64,000 nt of DNA from Gordonia zhenghanii. Its GTDB lineage: Bacteria > Actinomycetota > Actinomycetes > Mycobacteriales > Mycobacteriaceae. The notes under the pieces were generated by a model. That model made no database searches. It was not told the DNA's origin and was given only the letters and a program-made list of their open reading frames with translations. Of this stretch, positions 1-11,259 are shown in pieces. Location: positions 310,001 to 374,000 of the forward strand of contig NZ_JAKKOQ010000005.1 of the NCBI RefSeq assembly GCF_021738965.1, written 5' to 3'. Within the stretch, counting starts at the first letter, position 1. Every line of letters begins with the position of its first letter. The position numbers and the translations under genes are program-made.

Positions 1-487
1 CGTCGTGGTGTCTGCCTGTGTCCTCGGCGGGAGTCGTCTGCCGCACGGAACCAATCGGTCGCTGATCCTCGCGGTCGCCGCGGGACTCATGCTCGGGTTC
101 TCGGCACCGTTCACGAAGACCGTCGTCGATGCGTTCGGCGAGAGCTTCTTCCACGGTCTGTCGAGTTGGGAGTTCTGGGCGATGGCGGTGACCGCGACCT
201 TGGGCACTCTGTGGCAGCAGTCCAGTTACCAGGCGGGTGACGTGCAGACGTCCCTGCCGACCGTGACCGTTCTCAAACCGATGATCGCAATGGGTCTTGG
301 ACTGTCGATCTACCACGAGCATCTGCGCATCTCGACGTTCGGCGACTTCGTCGTCGTCGCCAGCCTCGCGTTCATGTGTGTCGCCACGTTTGCGCTCGGT
401 CGACTCAGTGCCCCTCCGCAGCCTGCGGAAACAGCATCGGCGAGTGGGTCGTCGCCGCGCCCCGGTCAGGAGGGGTCGAAGCAATGA
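1..487 (+). CDS. DMT/EamA-type membrane transporter, C-terminal part
   Basis: The reading frame is open to the left edge, so the true start lies outside the window. What remains is about 160 residues with four or so hydrophobic segments followed by a polar Pro/Ser-rich tail. The hydrophobicity pattern, a Glu-bearing loop and the closing transmembrane helices resemble the second half of a drug/metabolite (DMT) superfamily exporter. The substrate cannot be read from the sequence. It is transcribed toward hisE, 46 bp away. In mycobacteria an integral membrane protein also neighbours hisG, but on the other side, so orthology is not claimed. Confidence 0.6.
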   Translation, partial: VVVSACVLGGSRLPHGTNRSLILAVAAGLMLGFSAPFTKTVVDAFGESFFHGLSSWEFWAMAVTATLGTLWQQSSYQAGDVQTSLPTVTVLKPMIAMGLGLSIYHEHLRISTFGDFVVVASLAFMCVATFALGRLSAPPQPAETASASGSSPRPGQEGSKQ

Positions 488-533
488 GCGCCCGGTCAGT
501 CGGCGATGCGCCGCTCGTGCGAAAATACGACAT

Positions 534-797
534 GTGAAAACCTTCGACGAACTCTTCGCTGAGCTGGCCGACAAGGCCGAGACCCGACCCGAAGGCAGCG
601 GCACCGTCGCCGCACTGGACTCGGGCGTCCATACGCTCGGCAAGAAGATCATCGAAGAGGCAGGCGAGGTGTGGCTCGCGGCCGAACACGAGTCCGACGA
701 GTCGCTCGCCGAAGAGATCTCGCAACTCGTCTACTGGCTCCAGGTCATGATGATCAAACGCGGCCTCAATCCGGCCGACGTCTACCGCTACCTCTAG
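534..797 (+). CDS. hisE: Phosphoribosyl-ATP pyrophosphatase HisE
   Basis: Second step of histidine synthesis: hydrolyses phosphoribosyl-ATP to phosphoribosyl-AMP and pyrophosphate in the cytoplasm. The 87-residue product is a normal length for a stand-alone HisE and shows the MazG-like metal-binding helices ([15 protein letters not shown], then [14 protein letters not shown]). A GTG start at 534 gives the family N-terminus VKTFDELF; the longer open frame upstream has no HisE similarity. hisG follows after 13 bp, the same hisE-hisG pair as in M. tuberculosis (Rv2122c-Rv2121c). Confidence 0.95.
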   Translation: MKTFDELFAELADKAETRPEGSGTVAALDSGVHTLGKKIIEEAGEVWLAAEHESDESLAEEISQLVYWLQVMMIKRGLNPADVYRYL

Positions 798-810
798 GAA
801 CTCTTCACTC

Positions 811-1659
811 ATGTTGCGTGTCGCCGTCCCCAACAAGGGGGCTCTGTCCGAGGCCGCCTCCGGAATCCTTTCCGAAGCCGGCTACCGCAAGCGCTCTGAT
901 CCGAAGGATCTGTCGGTCATCGACGTCGCCAATGACGTCGAGTTCTATTTCCTCCGTCCGAAGGACGTCGCGATCTACGTCGGGGCCGGAACTCTGGATC
1001 TGGGCATCACCGGTCGCGACCTCGCCGCCGACTCCGGTGCCGAAGTCATCGAAGAGGTCGCTCTCGGGTTCGGGTCGTCGACGTTCCGGTACGCCGCGCC
1101 CGCAGACCAGGACTGGGGGGTCGAAGACCTCGCAGGCAAGCGGATCGCCACCTCGTACCCGAATCTGGTGCGTCGTGACCTCGCCGAGCGGCGCATCGAA
1201 GCCGAGATCATTCGGCTCGACGGAGCCGTCGAGATCTCCATCCAGCTCGGGGTCGCCGACGCGATCGCCGACGTCGTCGGTTCCGGTCGTACCCTGCGTC
1301 TGCACGACCTGACCGCATTCGGGGACTCGCTGTGCGACTCCGAGGCGGTCCTCATCCGAAACCCGGAGACGGCGGAGGCGTCCAAGGCCGCCAAGCAGTT
1401 CATCGCCCGCGTGCAGGGCGTCGTGTTCGGTCAGCAGTACGTGATGATCGACTACGACTGCCCGAAGTCGTTGCTCGACGCCGCCGTCGCACAGACTCCT
1501 GGGCTCGAGTCGCCGACGGTGTCGCCGATGCTCGATCCCGACTGGCTCGCCGTGCGCGCCATGGTGCCGCGCAAGACGCACCAGTCAGTGATGGACGAAC
1601 TCTCCGAACTCGGAGTCCGAGCGATCCTGGCGTCGGACATCCGCAGCTGCCGCTTCTGA
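811..1659 (+). CDS. hisG: ATP phosphoribosyltransferase HisG
   Basis: Catalyses the first committed step of histidine synthesis, joining ATP and PRPP. The 282 residues match the long, hexameric, histidine-inhibited form (about 284 aa in mycobacteria). The N-terminus [14 protein letters not shown] is the HisG signature. A periplasmic-binding-protein-like catalytic core follows, with the PRPP loop around [11 protein letters not shown], and then a C-terminal regulatory domain of about 75 residues that would bind histidine. Co-transcribed with hisE. No other his genes are in the window. Confidence 0.97.
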   Translation: MLRVAVPNKGALSEAASGILSEAGYRKRSDPKDLSVIDVANDVEFYFLRPKDVAIYVGAGTLDLGITGRDLAADSGAEVIEEVALGFGSSTFRYAAPADQDWGVEDLAGKRIATSYPNLVRRDLAERRIEAEIIRLDGAVEISIQLGVADAIADVVGSGRTLRLHDLTAFGDSLCDSEAVLIRNPETAEASKAAKQFIARVQGVVFGQQYVMIDYDCPKSLLDAAVAQTPGLESPTVSPMLDPDWLAVRAMVPRKTHQSVMDELSELGVRAILASDIRSCRF

Positions 1660-1692
1660 GGCGTCGCTGGACACGCCGATCCGTCGATCGAG

Positions 1693-2547
1693 TCAGTTCG
1701 GGGCGATCATGTCGGTCTGCGCGGAACGTCCGAGGTAGCCGGTGACGTCATAGAGGTCGGCGAAGCTCGCGCCGTAACCGGTCGCGCCGATCGCGAGGTC
1801 GGCGTCCAGGCCCAGCCACGGGCTCGTCGGTTGGGCGACGAGATGCACGGTGGTGTCCACGTTCATCCACGACCACTTCGTCGGATCGAGTCGCGTTCCG
1901 ACTCCGTTCGCTACGTCGAGGACGGTGAACACCGATTCGAGCGGTGACATCTCCTCGTCTTCCAGCAGTGGGATCGCCGGTCTGATCCAGACTGCGGGAG
2001 TCTCGCCGTTGCGTCCTTCCTGCCGTGCGAGCACCGTTGTGCCGATGAATCCGAACGTGCCCCACGGGACAGCGTCGTCGCCCTCGTCGGGGAACCCGAG
2101 GATCTGCGGAAGGTCGTCCGGGCCGGCAGGCAGGGGAGGGTGCGGAAGGTGCTCGACGGGCGACGAGTCGCCGGTGGCGATGCGCCACACCACGGTGCGC
2201 GCGACGGGCCGGAACTCACCGGCAGGCGACTGGACCTCCAGGTCGGCCGCGATCTGCGAGATCCTCTTACCCGGCCGTAGAACGGTGGTGCGGACGCGGT
2301 TCACACCCAGACCCATACCGCCGAGGATCTCGGTGGTGACTCGGGTGACGGCCTTCGGGTCGTCGCCTGCCGCACGGGTGATCGCACGCATCATCAGGCC
2401 TGCGGGCGGACCGCCGTGCTGGATCTCCGACGACCAGACGCTGACGGTCGCCTCGGTGGGGAGGAAGTAGTCGTAGGTCGGATCGGCGGCGTCGGGCGTT
2501 GCGATCGGCCGGTAGTAACTGGGTGCTGCCGGTGCGAAGTCGGACAT
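1693..2547 (-). CDS. Thioesterase-family (double hotdog) protein
   Basis: 284 residues from ATG at 2547. The N-terminal half contains a hotdog-type stretch with HGGPPAGLMMRAI, typical of acyl-CoA thioesterase-like proteins (4HBT_3 type), and the second half is a probable second hotdog repeat. A role in acyl-CoA or acyl-thioester hydrolysis is inferred from the family; the substrate is unknown. The position between hisG and trmI matches a conserved hypothetical gene in mycobacteria. There is no Shine-Dalgarno; a TAGAGT hexamer 7 nt upstream suggests a leaderless mRNA. A start 18 codons upstream is open but would run through this promoter. Confidence 0.75.
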   Translation of the reverse strand: MSDFAPAAPSYYRPIATPDAADPTYDYFLPTEATVSVWSSEIQHGGPPAGLMMRAITRAAGDDPKAVTRVTTEILGGMGLGVNRVRTTVLRPGKRISQIAADLEVQSPAGEFRPVARTVVWRIATGDSSPVEHLPHPPLPAGPDDLPQILGFPDEGDDAVPWGTFGFIGTTVLARQEGRNGETPAVWIRPAIPLLEDEEMSPLESVFTVLDVANGVGTRLDPTKWSWMNVDTTVHLVAQPTSPWLGLDADLAIGATGYGASFADLYDVTGYLGRSAQTDMIAPN

Positions 2548-2549
2548 GA

Positions 2550-3440
<891 letters not shown>

Positions 3441-3473
3441 CGTAGAACCAGGTACGTCGACGAAGGAGGACCG

Positions 3474-5141
3474 ATGACCCCCACGACGGAGTCCGGTGCG
3501 CAAGGAGATACTCCGCAGGAGCGGATCGAGAAGCTGACGACGCGTAACGCGAAGCTGCTCGAGACGCTCAAAGAGGCACGCCAACAGTTGATCGCGCTGC
3601 GTGAGGAGGTCGACAACCTCGGCCAGCCGCCGAGCGGATACGGCGTCCTTCTCGGAGTCGCGTCCGACGACAATGTGGACGTGTTCACCTCCGGTCGCAA
3701 GATGCGTCTGACGGTGTCGCCGAACATCGAAGTGCAGACTCTGCGCCGCGGACAGTCGGTGCGGTTGAACGAGGCTCTGACGGTCGTCGAAGCCCTCGGG
3801 TACGACGAGGTCGGCGAGATCTCGACACTGCGCGAGCTGCTCGCGGGCGGCCACCGCGCGCTGGTCGTCGGGCACACCGACGAAGAGCGGGTGGTGCACC
3901 TGGCCGACAATCTCGTGCACGACGCCGAAGGCGGCGAGTCCGAGCGCAAACTTCGTCCGGGCGACTCGCTCCTGGTGGACGGCAAGGCCGGATTCGCGTT
4001 GGAACGCATCCCGAAGGCCGAAGTCGAGGATCTCGTCCTCGAAGAGGTCCCGGACGTGGACTACACCGACATCGGCGGTCTCCGCCGACAGATCGAGCAG
4101 ATCCGCGACGCCGTCGAGCTCCCGTTCCTGCACAGCGATCTGTTCGCCGAGTACTCGCTGCGTCCGCCGAAGGGCGTTCTGCTGTACGGTCCTCCCGGCA
4201 ACGGCAAGACGCTCATCGCGAAGGCCGTCGCGAACTCGCTGGCACGCCAGATCGCCGAGCACCGGGGCGACAACGCAGCCGAGGCGAAGTCGTATTTCCT
4301 CAACATCAAGGGCCCCGAACTCCTCAACAAGTTCGTCGGCGAGACGGAACGACACATTCGGCTGATCTTCCAACGTGCACGCGAGAAGGCGTCCGAGGGG
4401 ACGCCGGTGATCGTGTTCTTCGATGAGATGGACTCCATCTTCCGCACCCGTGGTTCGGGCGTCTCATCAGACGTCGAGACGACGGTCGTCCCGCAGTTGC
4501 TCAGCGAGATCGACGGCGTAGAAGGCCTGGAGAACGTGATCGTCATCGGCGCGTCGAACCGTGAGGACATGATCGACCCGGCCATCCTGCGGCCTGGTCG
4601 CCTGGACGTGAAGATCAAGATCGAACGCCCGGACGCGGAGTCGGCGATCGACATCTTCTCCAAGTACTTGACCGTCGACCTGCCGCTGCATCCCGACGAC
4701 GTCGCCGAGTTCGGCGGTCAGCCGCAGGCCTGCGTGGACGAGATGATCCAGCGTGTCGTCGAGCGGATGTACGCCGAGACCGACGACAACCGGTTCCTCG
4801 AAGTCACCTACGCCAACGGCGACAAAGAGATCATGTACTTCAAGGACTTCAACTCCGGCGCGATGATTCAGAACATCGTCGATCGTGCCAAGAAGTACGC
4901 GATCAAGGCGCATCTGGAGAGTGGTCAGCGCGGTCTGCGGATCGGTCACCTCATGGATTCGATCCTGGACGAGTTCTCCGAGAACGAGGATCTGCCGAAC
5001 ACCACCAACCCCGATGACTGGGCGCGCATCTCCGGGAAGAAGGGCGAGCGGATCGTCTACATCCGCACGCTCGTCACCGGCAAGGGGAGCGGTGCCAGCC
5101 GGGCCATCGACACCGAATCGAACACTGGACAGTATCTGTAG
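3474..5141 (+). CDS. mpa: Proteasome-associated AAA+ ATPase Mpa (ARC)
   Basis: Hexameric ATPase that captures pupylated proteins, unfolds them and feeds them to the 20S proteasome. The 555 residues contain an N-terminal coiled coil (about 15-50) that binds Pup, tandem OB folds (about 55-190), and an AAA domain with Walker A GPPGNGKT at 239-246 and Walker [13 protein letters not shown] at 312-323. The C-terminus GQYL is the proteasome-docking motif with the penultimate Tyr that opens the alpha-ring gate. A strong GGAGG Shine-Dalgarno precedes the ATG. The rest of the Pup system lies downstream, separated by the FHA-ABC gene. Confidence 0.98.
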   Translation: MTPTTESGAQGDTPQERIEKLTTRNAKLLETLKEARQQLIALREEVDNLGQPPSGYGVLLGVASDDNVDVFTSGRKMRLTVSPNIEVQTLRRGQSVRLNEALTVVEALGYDEVGEISTLRELLAGGHRALVVGHTDEERVVHLADNLVHDAEGGESERKLRPGDSLLVDGKAGFALERIPKAEVEDLVLEEVPDVDYTDIGGLRRQIEQIRDAVELPFLHSDLFAEYSLRPPKGVLLYGPPGNGKTLIAKAVANSLARQIAEHRGDNAAEAKSYFLNIKGPELLNKFVGETERHIRLIFQRAREKASEGTPVIVFFDEMDSIFRTRGSGVSSDVETTVVPQLLSEIDGVEGLENVIVIGASNREDMIDPAILRPGRLDVKIKIERPDAESAIDIFSKYLTVDLPLHPDDVAEFGGQPQACVDEMIQRVVERMYAETDDNRFLEVTYANGDKEIMYFKDFNSGAMIQNIVDRAKKYAIKAHLESGQRGLRIGHLMDSILDEFSENEDLPNTTNPDDWARISGKKGERIVYIRTLVTGKGSGASRAIDTESNTGQYL

Positions 5142-5186
5142 TTCGCGAAGGTCGTTTCGCTGAACGGTGTACGTTCGGGCAGCCGA

Positions 5187-5192
5187 TAGGGT
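5187..5192 (+). promoter_or_regulatory. Putative -10 box of the leaderless FHA-ABC transporter gene
   Basis: TAGGGT 8 nt before the ATG at 5201, with no Shine-Dalgarno between. It implies separate transcription from mpa, 59 bp upstream. Confidence 0.45.
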
Positions 5193-5200
5193 GATCTGCG

Positions 5201-7849
5201 ATGAACACTCACGCAATCGCCCCGCTGCAGGTCCGCGTCGGTCAAGGGACGCCGCAGACCCTCCGGTCGTCGCCTGCCTCGCTCGGGCGCACGCCGGACA
5301 ACGAGGTCGTGGTCGACCATCCCCTCGTGTCACGGCGGCACCTGTCCATCGAATGGTCTGGCGATACCGGCTGGCACGTCATCGACGCGGGCAGCACCAA
5401 CGGGATGTACGTCGGCGGAGTCCGTCAGAACGTGGTCGTCGTCGCGGGGAGCACGCGCATCAATCTGGGGGACGGCCAGACCGGTCCGGTCCTCGAGTTG
5501 ACACTGCTGCGCCCGGCCGCGCCGACGATCGTGCCGCCTGCACCACCGCGATCGGCCTCCGCGCCGCCTCCGCCGTCGCAGCCGGTCCGCGCGCAGACGC
5601 CGCGTCCACACGCACCCCCGTCACACCCGCTTCCGTCGCAGCCGCTTCCGCCACGTCCGCTTCCGTCCCGTCCGCTTCCGTCGCAGCCCGATCCGGTCAA
5701 CCACGGTTCGGTTCCGCCCGACCCGATCCGACCCGGTTCCACCCGGCAGGACATGACGCGCGGGCTGACGTCTGCGTCGGCGCCGCGGTTCGGTGAACTC
5801 GCCGATGCTCCGCACCTGGCCGCGCTCCACCAGAACGCATCGGCGATCTTCGAGGTCCCCGACAGTCTCCGTGGACGCGAGGCGATCGCGTTGTCGGGGA
5901 CACAGTCGATCGGCCGGACCCCGGACAACGACATCATGGTCAGCGACGTGCTCGCGTCCCGCCATCACGCGAAGCTGACGTCGACGCCGCAGGGCCTCCT
6001 CCTCGAGGACCTCGGGAGTGTCAACGGCACGTTCGTCAACGGTCAGCGAGTCATGGCGCACCGGCTGAGTGAGAACGACGTGGTCACGATCGGTAACTCC
6101 GACTTCGTGATGTCGGGCGGCACGCTGCTCCGCGGCCGTCCGCAGAACGACGTGGCCGGCGGCGTCCAGGTTTCTGGCGTATCCCTGACGATCGACGGCA
6201 AGACGCTGCTCAACGACATCTCGTTCACTGCGGCGCCTGGATCGTTGACCGCCGTCATCGGCCCCTCGGGCGCTGGCAAGTCGACGATCTCGAAGATCGT
6301 CGCCGGCTTGGGCAACCCGACAGTCGGCCTGGTCTCGTTCGAGGGACGCGGCGTGCACACCGAGTACGAGGCGCTCCGCACTCGTATCGGAATGGTCCCG
6401 CAGGACGACGTCTTGCACCGCAAACTGACTCTGCGGCAGGCGCTTCGATATGCCGCCGAGCTCCGCCTGCCTGCCGATCTCTCGACGGCCGACCGCGACC
6501 AGGTGATCGACGGCGTGCTCAGCGAATTGCAGCTCACCGAGCACGTAGAGACCCGAATCGACAAGCTCTCCGGCGGCCAGCGCAAACGCGCGTCGGTCGC
6601 GATGGAACTGTTGACCGGACCGTCGCTGCTGATCCTCGACGAGCCGACGTCGGGCCTGGATCCGGCGTTGGACCGTCAGGTCATGCAGACGCTGCGCCGC
6701 CTCGCCGACGCAGGCCGCGTCGTCCTGGTCGTCACGCACTCCCTGACGTACTTGAACCTATGCGATCAGGTCCTGCTCCTGGCTCCGGGCGGGAAGACCG
6801 CGTTCTGCGGTGCGCCGAAGAACGTCGGCTCCGAACTCGGGACCACAGACTGGGCGGAGATCTTCGCGTTCACCGCGGACCAGCCCGACGTGGCGTGGGA
6901 CAACTATCGCCGCCGACACCCGCATCCGCCCTCGCACGCACCGACCCCGGCGGCAGGGCCTCCGGTGAAGGTGCATCAGGCGAGCGCGGGCAGGCAGACG
7001 TCGACGGTGTTCCGCAGGCAACTCCGGTTGATCCTCGCCGACCGCGGATACCTGGTGTTCCTGCTGGTGTTGCCGATCGTGCTCGGGCTGCTCACACTCG
7101 TCATTCCCGGGTCGACCGGTTTCGGGATCAGTTCGAGCGAACCCGGACTCGAACCGGGGTCGACCATCTCCAAGGACCCCGTCGAAGCAATCCAACTGCT
7201 GGTCGTTCTGGTCATCGGCGCGGCGTTCATGGGCGCGGCGTTGACGGTGCGTGATCTCGTCGGCGAACGTCCGATCTTCGAGCGTGAACGCGCCGTCGGT
7301 CTACGTCCCGGGGCGTATCTCGCGGCGAAGGTCGTCGTCTTCTTCCTGCTTACGACGGTGCAGAGTGCGATCATGCTGGGTATCACCTACGGTCTGCGCG
7401 ACGTCCCCGAGGTCGGTGGTGTCGTGCTGCCGCCCGCTGCCGCGTTGTTGGCGGCGATCGCCGCACTCGCGTGTGTGAGCACGCTGGTCGGTCTCGCTAT
7501 CTCGTCGTTGGTGCGCTCCAACGAGCAGACGATGCCGCCTCTGGTGATCGTCGTGATGGTTCAGCTCGTGTTCTGCGGCGGCCTGTTCCCGATCTCCGCG
7601 GCGGGCGCTGCGCAGCTCAGTTGGATATTCCCGGCCTACTGGGGCTATACGGCGGCCGCTCAAGCCGTCGACATCCCGCAGATCAACCCGGAGGCGAGCC
7701 AGGTCAAGGCCCGGCCGGGGGAGAGCATGGAGTACCCATGGTGGGAGCCGACCGTCGCGCACAGCACTCTCGCATATGGCGTCCTGCTACTCATGGCGGT
7801 CCTTCTGACCGCGCTGGTCTACTCGCGCCTGCGTCTCCGTCGCCGCTAG
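5201..7849 (+). CDS. FHA-domain ABC transporter, ATPase-permease fusion (Rv1747-like)
   Basis: 882 residues. FHA domain 1 (about 1-100, with LGRTP and SRRHLS), a Pro-rich linker (about 105-190) and FHA domain 2 (about 210-300, with IGRTPDN and SRHH) come first. An ABC ATPase follows (about 320-545; Walker [10 protein letters not shown], signature LSGGQRKR, Walker [14 protein letters not shown]), then an ABC2-type permease of about six helices (about 605-880). This is the architecture of mycobacterial Rv1747, a cell-envelope (PIM) exporter whose FHA domains bind phosphothreonines made by PknF. The substrate here is inferred only. Its position between mpa and dop is unusual: in M. tuberculosis Rv1747 is far from the proteasome locus. 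Confidence 0.9.
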   Translation: MNTHAIAPLQVRVGQGTPQTLRSSPASLGRTPDNEVVVDHPLVSRRHLSIEWSGDTGWHVIDAGSTNGMYVGGVRQNVVVVAGSTRINLGDGQTGPVLELTLLRPAAPTIVPPAPPRSASAPPPPSQPVRAQTPRPHAPPSHPLPSQPLPPRPLPSRPLPSQPDPVNHGSVPPDPIRPGSTRQDMTRGLTSASAPRFGELADAPHLAALHQNASAIFEVPDSLRGREAIALSGTQSIGRTPDNDIMVSDVLASRHHAKLTSTPQGLLLEDLGSVNGTFVNGQRVMAHRLSENDVVTIGNSDFVMSGGTLLRGRPQNDVAGGVQVSGVSLTIDGKTLLNDISFTAAPGSLTAVIGPSGAGKSTISKIVAGLGNPTVGLVSFEGRGVHTEYEALRTRIGMVPQDDVLHRKLTLRQALRYAAELRLPADLSTADRDQVIDGVLSELQLTEHVETRIDKLSGGQRKRASVAMELLTGPSLLILDEPTSGLDPALDRQVMQTLRRLADAGRVVLVVTHSLTYLNLCDQVLLLAPGGKTAFCGAPKNVGSELGTTDWAEIFAFTADQPDVAWDNYRRRHPHPPSHAPTPAAGPPVKVHQASAGRQTSTVFRRQLRLILADRGYLVFLLVLPIVLGLLTLVIPGSTGFGISSSEPGLEPGSTISKDPVEAIQLLVVLVIGAAFMGAALTVRDLVGERPIFERERAVGLRPGAYLAAKVVVFFLLTTVQSAIMLGITYGLRDVPEVGGVVLPPAAALLAAIAALACVSTLVGLAISSLVRSNEQTMPPLVIVVMVQLVFCGGLFPISAAGAAQLSWIFPAYWGYTAAAQAVDIPQINPEASQVKARPGESMEYPWWEPTVAHSTLAYGVLLLMAVLLTALVYSRLRLRRR
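5627..5686 (+). repeat. Four 15-bp tandem repeats in the FHA-ABC linker
   Basis: Four consecutive in-frame 15-bp units, each beginning CCGCTTCCG, encode [15 protein letters not shown] and PLPSQ in the flexible linker between the two FHA domains. Units 1 and 4 are identical. Copy number could vary by slippage without breaking the frame. Confidence 0.85.
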
Positions 7850-7894
7850 CGTCTGGCGAGTCGACGGAGTTCGCGGCGCTGTCGCAGGTCCCGT

Positions 7895-7900
7895 TACGCT
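7895..7900 (+). promoter_or_regulatory. Putative -10 box of leaderless dop
   Basis: TACGCT followed by GGGGCGC and the ATG at 7908. The 16-nt string TACGCTGGGGCGCATG occurs identically before the M24 peptidase start at 20922. Confidence 0.5.
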
Positions 7901-7907
7901 GGGGCGC

Positions 7908-9413
7908 ATGGAGCGCATCATCGGCACCGAAGTCGAGTACGGTATCTCGGCACCCGGGGACCCCACCGCGAACCCGATTATGACGTCGACGCAAGCCGTC
8001 CTCGCGTACGCTGCGGCGGCCGGGGTCCCGCGCCGCGAACGTCGCACCCGGTGGGACTACGAGGAGGAGTCGCCGATGCGGGACGCCCGAGGCTTCGACC
8101 TCGGCCGCCACTCGGGGCCCGCACCGATCATCGACGCCGACGAGATCGGCGCCGCGAACATGATCCTCACGAACGGGGCCCGCCTCTACGTCGACCACGC
8201 GCACCCCGAGTACTCGGCGCCTGAGGTCACCGATCCGCTCGACGCCGTGATCTGGGACAAGGCCGGCGAGCGTGTGATGGAGGAGGCCGCACGGTACGTG
8301 GCGAGCGTGCCCGGGGCTCCGCGCCTGCAGCTCTACAAGAACAACATCGACGGCAAGGGCGCCTCGTACGGCACGCACGAGAACTACCTGATGCGGCGCG
8401 ACACGGCGTTCGACTCGATCATCGTCGGACTGATGCCGTTCTTCGCCTCGCGGCAGGTGATCTGCGGTTCGGGCCGCGTCGGAATCGGACAACGCGGCGA
8501 AGAACCCGGTTACCAGCTGTCCCAGCGCGCCGACTACATCGAGGTCGAGGTCGGTCTGGAGACGACCCTCAAACGCGGTCTGATCAACACACGCGACGAA
8601 CCGCACGCCGACCCCGACAAGTATCGCCGCCTGCATGTGATCATCGGCGACGCGAACCTCGCTGAGACCGCGACCTACCTCAAAGTCGGTACGACATCGC
8701 TGGTCCTCGACCTCATCGAGGCGGGCGTCGACCTCACCGATCTCGCCCTCGCCCGACCGGTCGACGCCGTCCACACGATCAGCCACGACCCGACTCTGCG
8801 GGCGACGGTCGCGTTGGTGGACGGTCGTGAGATGACCGGCCTGGCCCTGCAGCGCGAGTACCTGGCGCGCGTCTCGGCGCACCACGACGAGCATGCGGCC
8901 GACGACCAGCGGGCCGCCGACGTGATCGCGACGTGGGCCGACGTCCTGGACCGGCTCGAACGCGATCCGATGGAGTGCGCCGACATCCTCGACTGGCCGG
9001 CCAAGCTGCGTCTCCTGGAAGGCTTCCGCACCCGCGAGGGGCTCGGCTGGGCGGCGTCCCGTCTGCAGCTCATCGACCTTCAGTACTCAGACGTCCGTCT
9101 CGACAAGGGGTTGTACAACCGACTCGTGGCTCGCGGATCGATGAAGCGCTTGGTCAGCGAGGAGCAGGTGATGGCTGCCGTGTCGTCGCCTCCGGAGTCG
9201 ACCCGTGCGTACTTCAGGGGCGAGTCGGTACGGCGCTTCGGCGCCGACATCGCGGCAGCCAGCTGGGACTCGGTGATCTTCGACGTCGGCACCGATTCAC
9301 TCGTACGGATTCCAATGCCGGAGCCGTTGCGCGGCACCCGTTCTCACGTCGGCGAACTCCTCGATTCCGCACGGTCCGCGGTGGAGCTCGTCGACCAGTT
9401 GACGGCCGACTGA
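7908..9413 (+). CDS. dop: Pup deamidase/depupylase Dop
   Basis: Glutamine-synthetase-fold enzyme that removes Pup from substrates and, in species with Pup-Gln, deamidates Pup first. The 501 residues match mycobacterial Dop. The N-terminus [14 protein letters not shown] carries the first metal-ligand Glu. Further landmarks are the ATP/metal segments around [14 protein letters not shown] and [19 protein letters not shown], and the Dop-specific stretch near residues 40-50 that PafA lacks. Because Pup here ends in Glu, depupylation is probably its main job. pup follows after 73 bp. Confidence 0.97.
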   Translation: MERIIGTEVEYGISAPGDPTANPIMTSTQAVLAYAAAAGVPRRERRTRWDYEEESPMRDARGFDLGRHSGPAPIIDADEIGAANMILTNGARLYVDHAHPEYSAPEVTDPLDAVIWDKAGERVMEEAARYVASVPGAPRLQLYKNNIDGKGASYGTHENYLMRRDTAFDSIIVGLMPFFASRQVICGSGRVGIGQRGEEPGYQLSQRADYIEVEVGLETTLKRGLINTRDEPHADPDKYRRLHVIIGDANLAETATYLKVGTTSLVLDLIEAGVDLTDLALARPVDAVHTISHDPTLRATVALVDGREMTGLALQREYLARVSAHHDEHAADDQRAADVIATWADVLDRLERDPMECADILDWPAKLRLLEGFRTREGLGWAASRLQLIDLQYSDVRLDKGLYNRLVARGSMKRLVSEEQVMAAVSSPPESTRAYFRGESVRRFGADIAAASWDSVIFDVGTDSLVRIPMPEPLRGTRSHVGELLDSARSAVELVDQLTAD

Positions 9414-9475
9414 CCGGCGGTTCGCCACGTCGTACGCCGCCGCGCCCCGGTAGTGTTGAAGGACAACCACTCTTC

Positions 9476-9481
9476 AGGAGG
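9476..9481 (+). promoter_or_regulatory. Shine-Dalgarno that selects the pup start
   Basis: AGGAGG lies 2 nt before the ATG at 9484 and 5 nt before the ATG at 9487. The second spacing is workable and gives the family N-terminus MAQEQ, so 9487 is taken as the start. Confidence 0.7.
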
Positions 9482-9486
9482 CGATG

Positions 9487-9678
9487 ATGGCGCAGGAGCA
9501 GGCGAAGCGAGGCGGCGGTTCGGGCGACGACGAGGCAGCAGGCGGCACCGCCGCCGGGCAGGAACGTCGCGAGAAGCTCGCCGTCGAGACCGATGATCTG
9601 CTCGACGAGATCGACGACGTGCTCGAGGAGAACGCCGAAGACTTCGTCCGCGCGTACGTGCAGAAGGGCGGGGAGTGA
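9487..9678 (+). CDS. pup: Prokaryotic ubiquitin-like protein Pup, ending in Gly-Gly-Glu
   Basis: 63-residue intrinsically disordered tag joined through its C-terminal Glu side chain to substrate lysines by PafA. The sequence is close to mycobacterial Pup from MAQEQ through ERREKL and the Mpa-binding helix [19 protein letters not shown]. The final codons are GGG GAG TGA, so the protein ends GGE, not the GGQ of M. tuberculosis, and is ready for ligation without deamidation. The stop overlaps the GTG start of prcB (GTGA), implying translational coupling. Confidence 0.97.
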   Translation: MAQEQAKRGGGSGDDEAAGGTAAGQERREKLAVETDDLLDEIDDVLEENAEDFVRAYVQKGGE

Positions 9679-10520
9679 TCGCCGGAGTCGGCGGCCAGTC
9701 CGGGCATGACATCTCCTCGTTCACCGAGTATCTCCGCGTGAACGCGCCCGACCGGCTGCCCGGCGCGTCCGCCGGAACCTCGGTGCCCGCCGACGCCGCC
9801 CAGTCGATCCCACACGGTACGACGATCGTCGCCGTCAGCTACCTCGGCGGCGTGATCCTCGCGGGAGATCGCAGGTCGACGATGGGCAACCTCATCGCGA
9901 CCCGCGACGTGCAGAAGGTCTACATCACCGACGAGTACTCGGCGGCAGGAATCGCGGGGACGGCGGGTATCGCAATCGAGATGGTGCGACTGTTCGCTGT
10001 CGAACTCGAGCATTACGAGAAGATCGAAGGCGTCCGACTCACGCTGGACGGCAAAGCGTCCCGGCTCGCTTCTATGGTCCGCGGCAACCTGGGGGCGGCC
10101 ATGCAGGGGTTGGCGGCGATCCCGCTCCTGGTCGGATACCAGCCGACCGACACCGAGACCGAGCCGTCGTACGGGCGGATCTTCTCGTTCGACGTCGCCG
10201 GATCACGGCACGAGGAACTAGGCGGCTACGAAGCCATCGGCTCGGGGTCGGTGTTCGCGCGTTCGTCGTTGAAGAAGCTGTACCGCAGCGACATGACCGC
10301 CGACGACGCTCTCGCAGTAGCGGTCGAAGCACTCTACGACGCTGCCGACGACGACTCCGCGACCGGCGGCCCCGACCTGGTCCGCCGGATCTTCCCGACC
10401 GCGGTCCGCATCGACGCGGACGGCGCGGACGACGTCGCCGAGACGTCGATCGCCGATGCCGCGCAGGCCGTCGTCGACCGACGGCGGTCGGCGCACGAGG
10501 ACGGAGGCGACCGACGATGA
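9675..10520 (+). CDS. prcB: 20S proteasome beta subunit PrcB
   Basis: Catalytic subunit of the 20S core. The 281 residues begin with a propeptide that is cut before Thr49 in PHGTTIVAV, exposing the N-terminal nucleophile; the conserved Asp and Lys are in the GDRRST and KVYITD regions. About 48 residues of propeptide is near the mycobacterial length (57). The GTG start overlaps the pup stop, and the stop overlaps the prcA start (ATGA), so pup-prcB-prcA is one coupled unit. Confidence 0.97.
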   Translation: MIAGVGGQSGHDISSFTEYLRVNAPDRLPGASAGTSVPADAAQSIPHGTTIVAVSYLGGVILAGDRRSTMGNLIATRDVQKVYITDEYSAAGIAGTAGIAIEMVRLFAVELEHYEKIEGVRLTLDGKASRLASMVRGNLGAAMQGLAAIPLLVGYQPTDTETEPSYGRIFSFDVAGSRHEELGGYEAIGSGSVFARSSLKKLYRSDMTADDALAVAVEALYDAADDDSATGGPDLVRRIFPTAVRIDADGADDVAETSIADAAQAVVDRRRSAHEDGGDRR

Positions 10521-11236
10521 CGTTCCCGTATTACGCCAGTGCAGAACAGATCATGCGCGACCGCTCGGAGCTGGCGCGCAAAGGCATCGCCCGCGGGCGC
10601 AGCGTCATCGCCGTGACCTACCGCGACGGCGTGCTCTTCGTCGCCCACAATCCGTCGAACACGCTGCGCAAGATCAGTGAGATCTACGACCGGATCGGCT
10701 TCGCTGCGGTCGGCAAGTACAACGAGTTCGAGAGCCTCCGCAAGGCGGGCATTCAACTCGCCGACCTGCGGGGCTACTCGTACGATCGCGCCGACGTCAC
10801 CGGATTGTCGTTGGCGAGCGCCTATGCGAACACGCTCGGAAACGTCTTCACCGAACAGGCCAAGCCGTTCGAGGTGGAGCTGTGCGTCGCCGAAGTCGGC
10901 CGCGTCGGGACCGACCAGCCGTCCCAGCTGTACCGCATCGGCTACGACGGGTCGATCCTCGACGAGCAGTCGTTCCTGGTCATGGGCGGCGCCACCGAGC
11001 CGATCGTCACCGCGATGAAGGACGCGTACCGCACCGGGCTCACGCTCGAGGAGGCACTGACGGCGTCGGCGCGGGCCCTCGCGGCACCCAAAGAAGGCGA
11101 CGCTGCGGGCGACGCCGCCGCGACGATGCTCCCGGTCGCCGAGATCGAGGCCGCGGTCCTCGACCGGACGCGTCCTCGCCGCGCATTCAAGCGGCTCACC
11201 GACCAGCGGGTCGCCGAGTTGTTAACGAAAGACTGA
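10517..11236 (+). CDS. prcA: 20S proteasome alpha subunit PrcA
   Basis: Forms the outer rings of the 20S core and the gate that Mpa opens. The 239 residues start [23 protein letters not shown], with the gating N-terminus and H0 helix seen in mycobacterial PrcA, and there is no catalytic Thr or propeptide. The ntn-hydrolase fold is complete ([37 protein letters not shown]). The ATG overlaps the prcB stop by 4 nt. pafA begins 23 bp downstream. Confidence 0.97.
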   Translation: MTFPYYASAEQIMRDRSELARKGIARGRSVIAVTYRDGVLFVAHNPSNTLRKISEIYDRIGFAAVGKYNEFESLRKAGIQLADLRGYSYDRADVTGLSLASAYANTLGNVFTEQAKPFEVELCVAEVGRVGTDQPSQLYRIGYDGSILDEQSFLVMGGATEPIVTAMKDAYRTGLTLEEALTASARALAAPKEGDAAGDAAATMLPVAEIEAAVLDRTRPRRAFKRLTDQRVAELLTKD

Positions 11237-11259
11237 TCTGCAAGTGAAAGAGGACTGAC

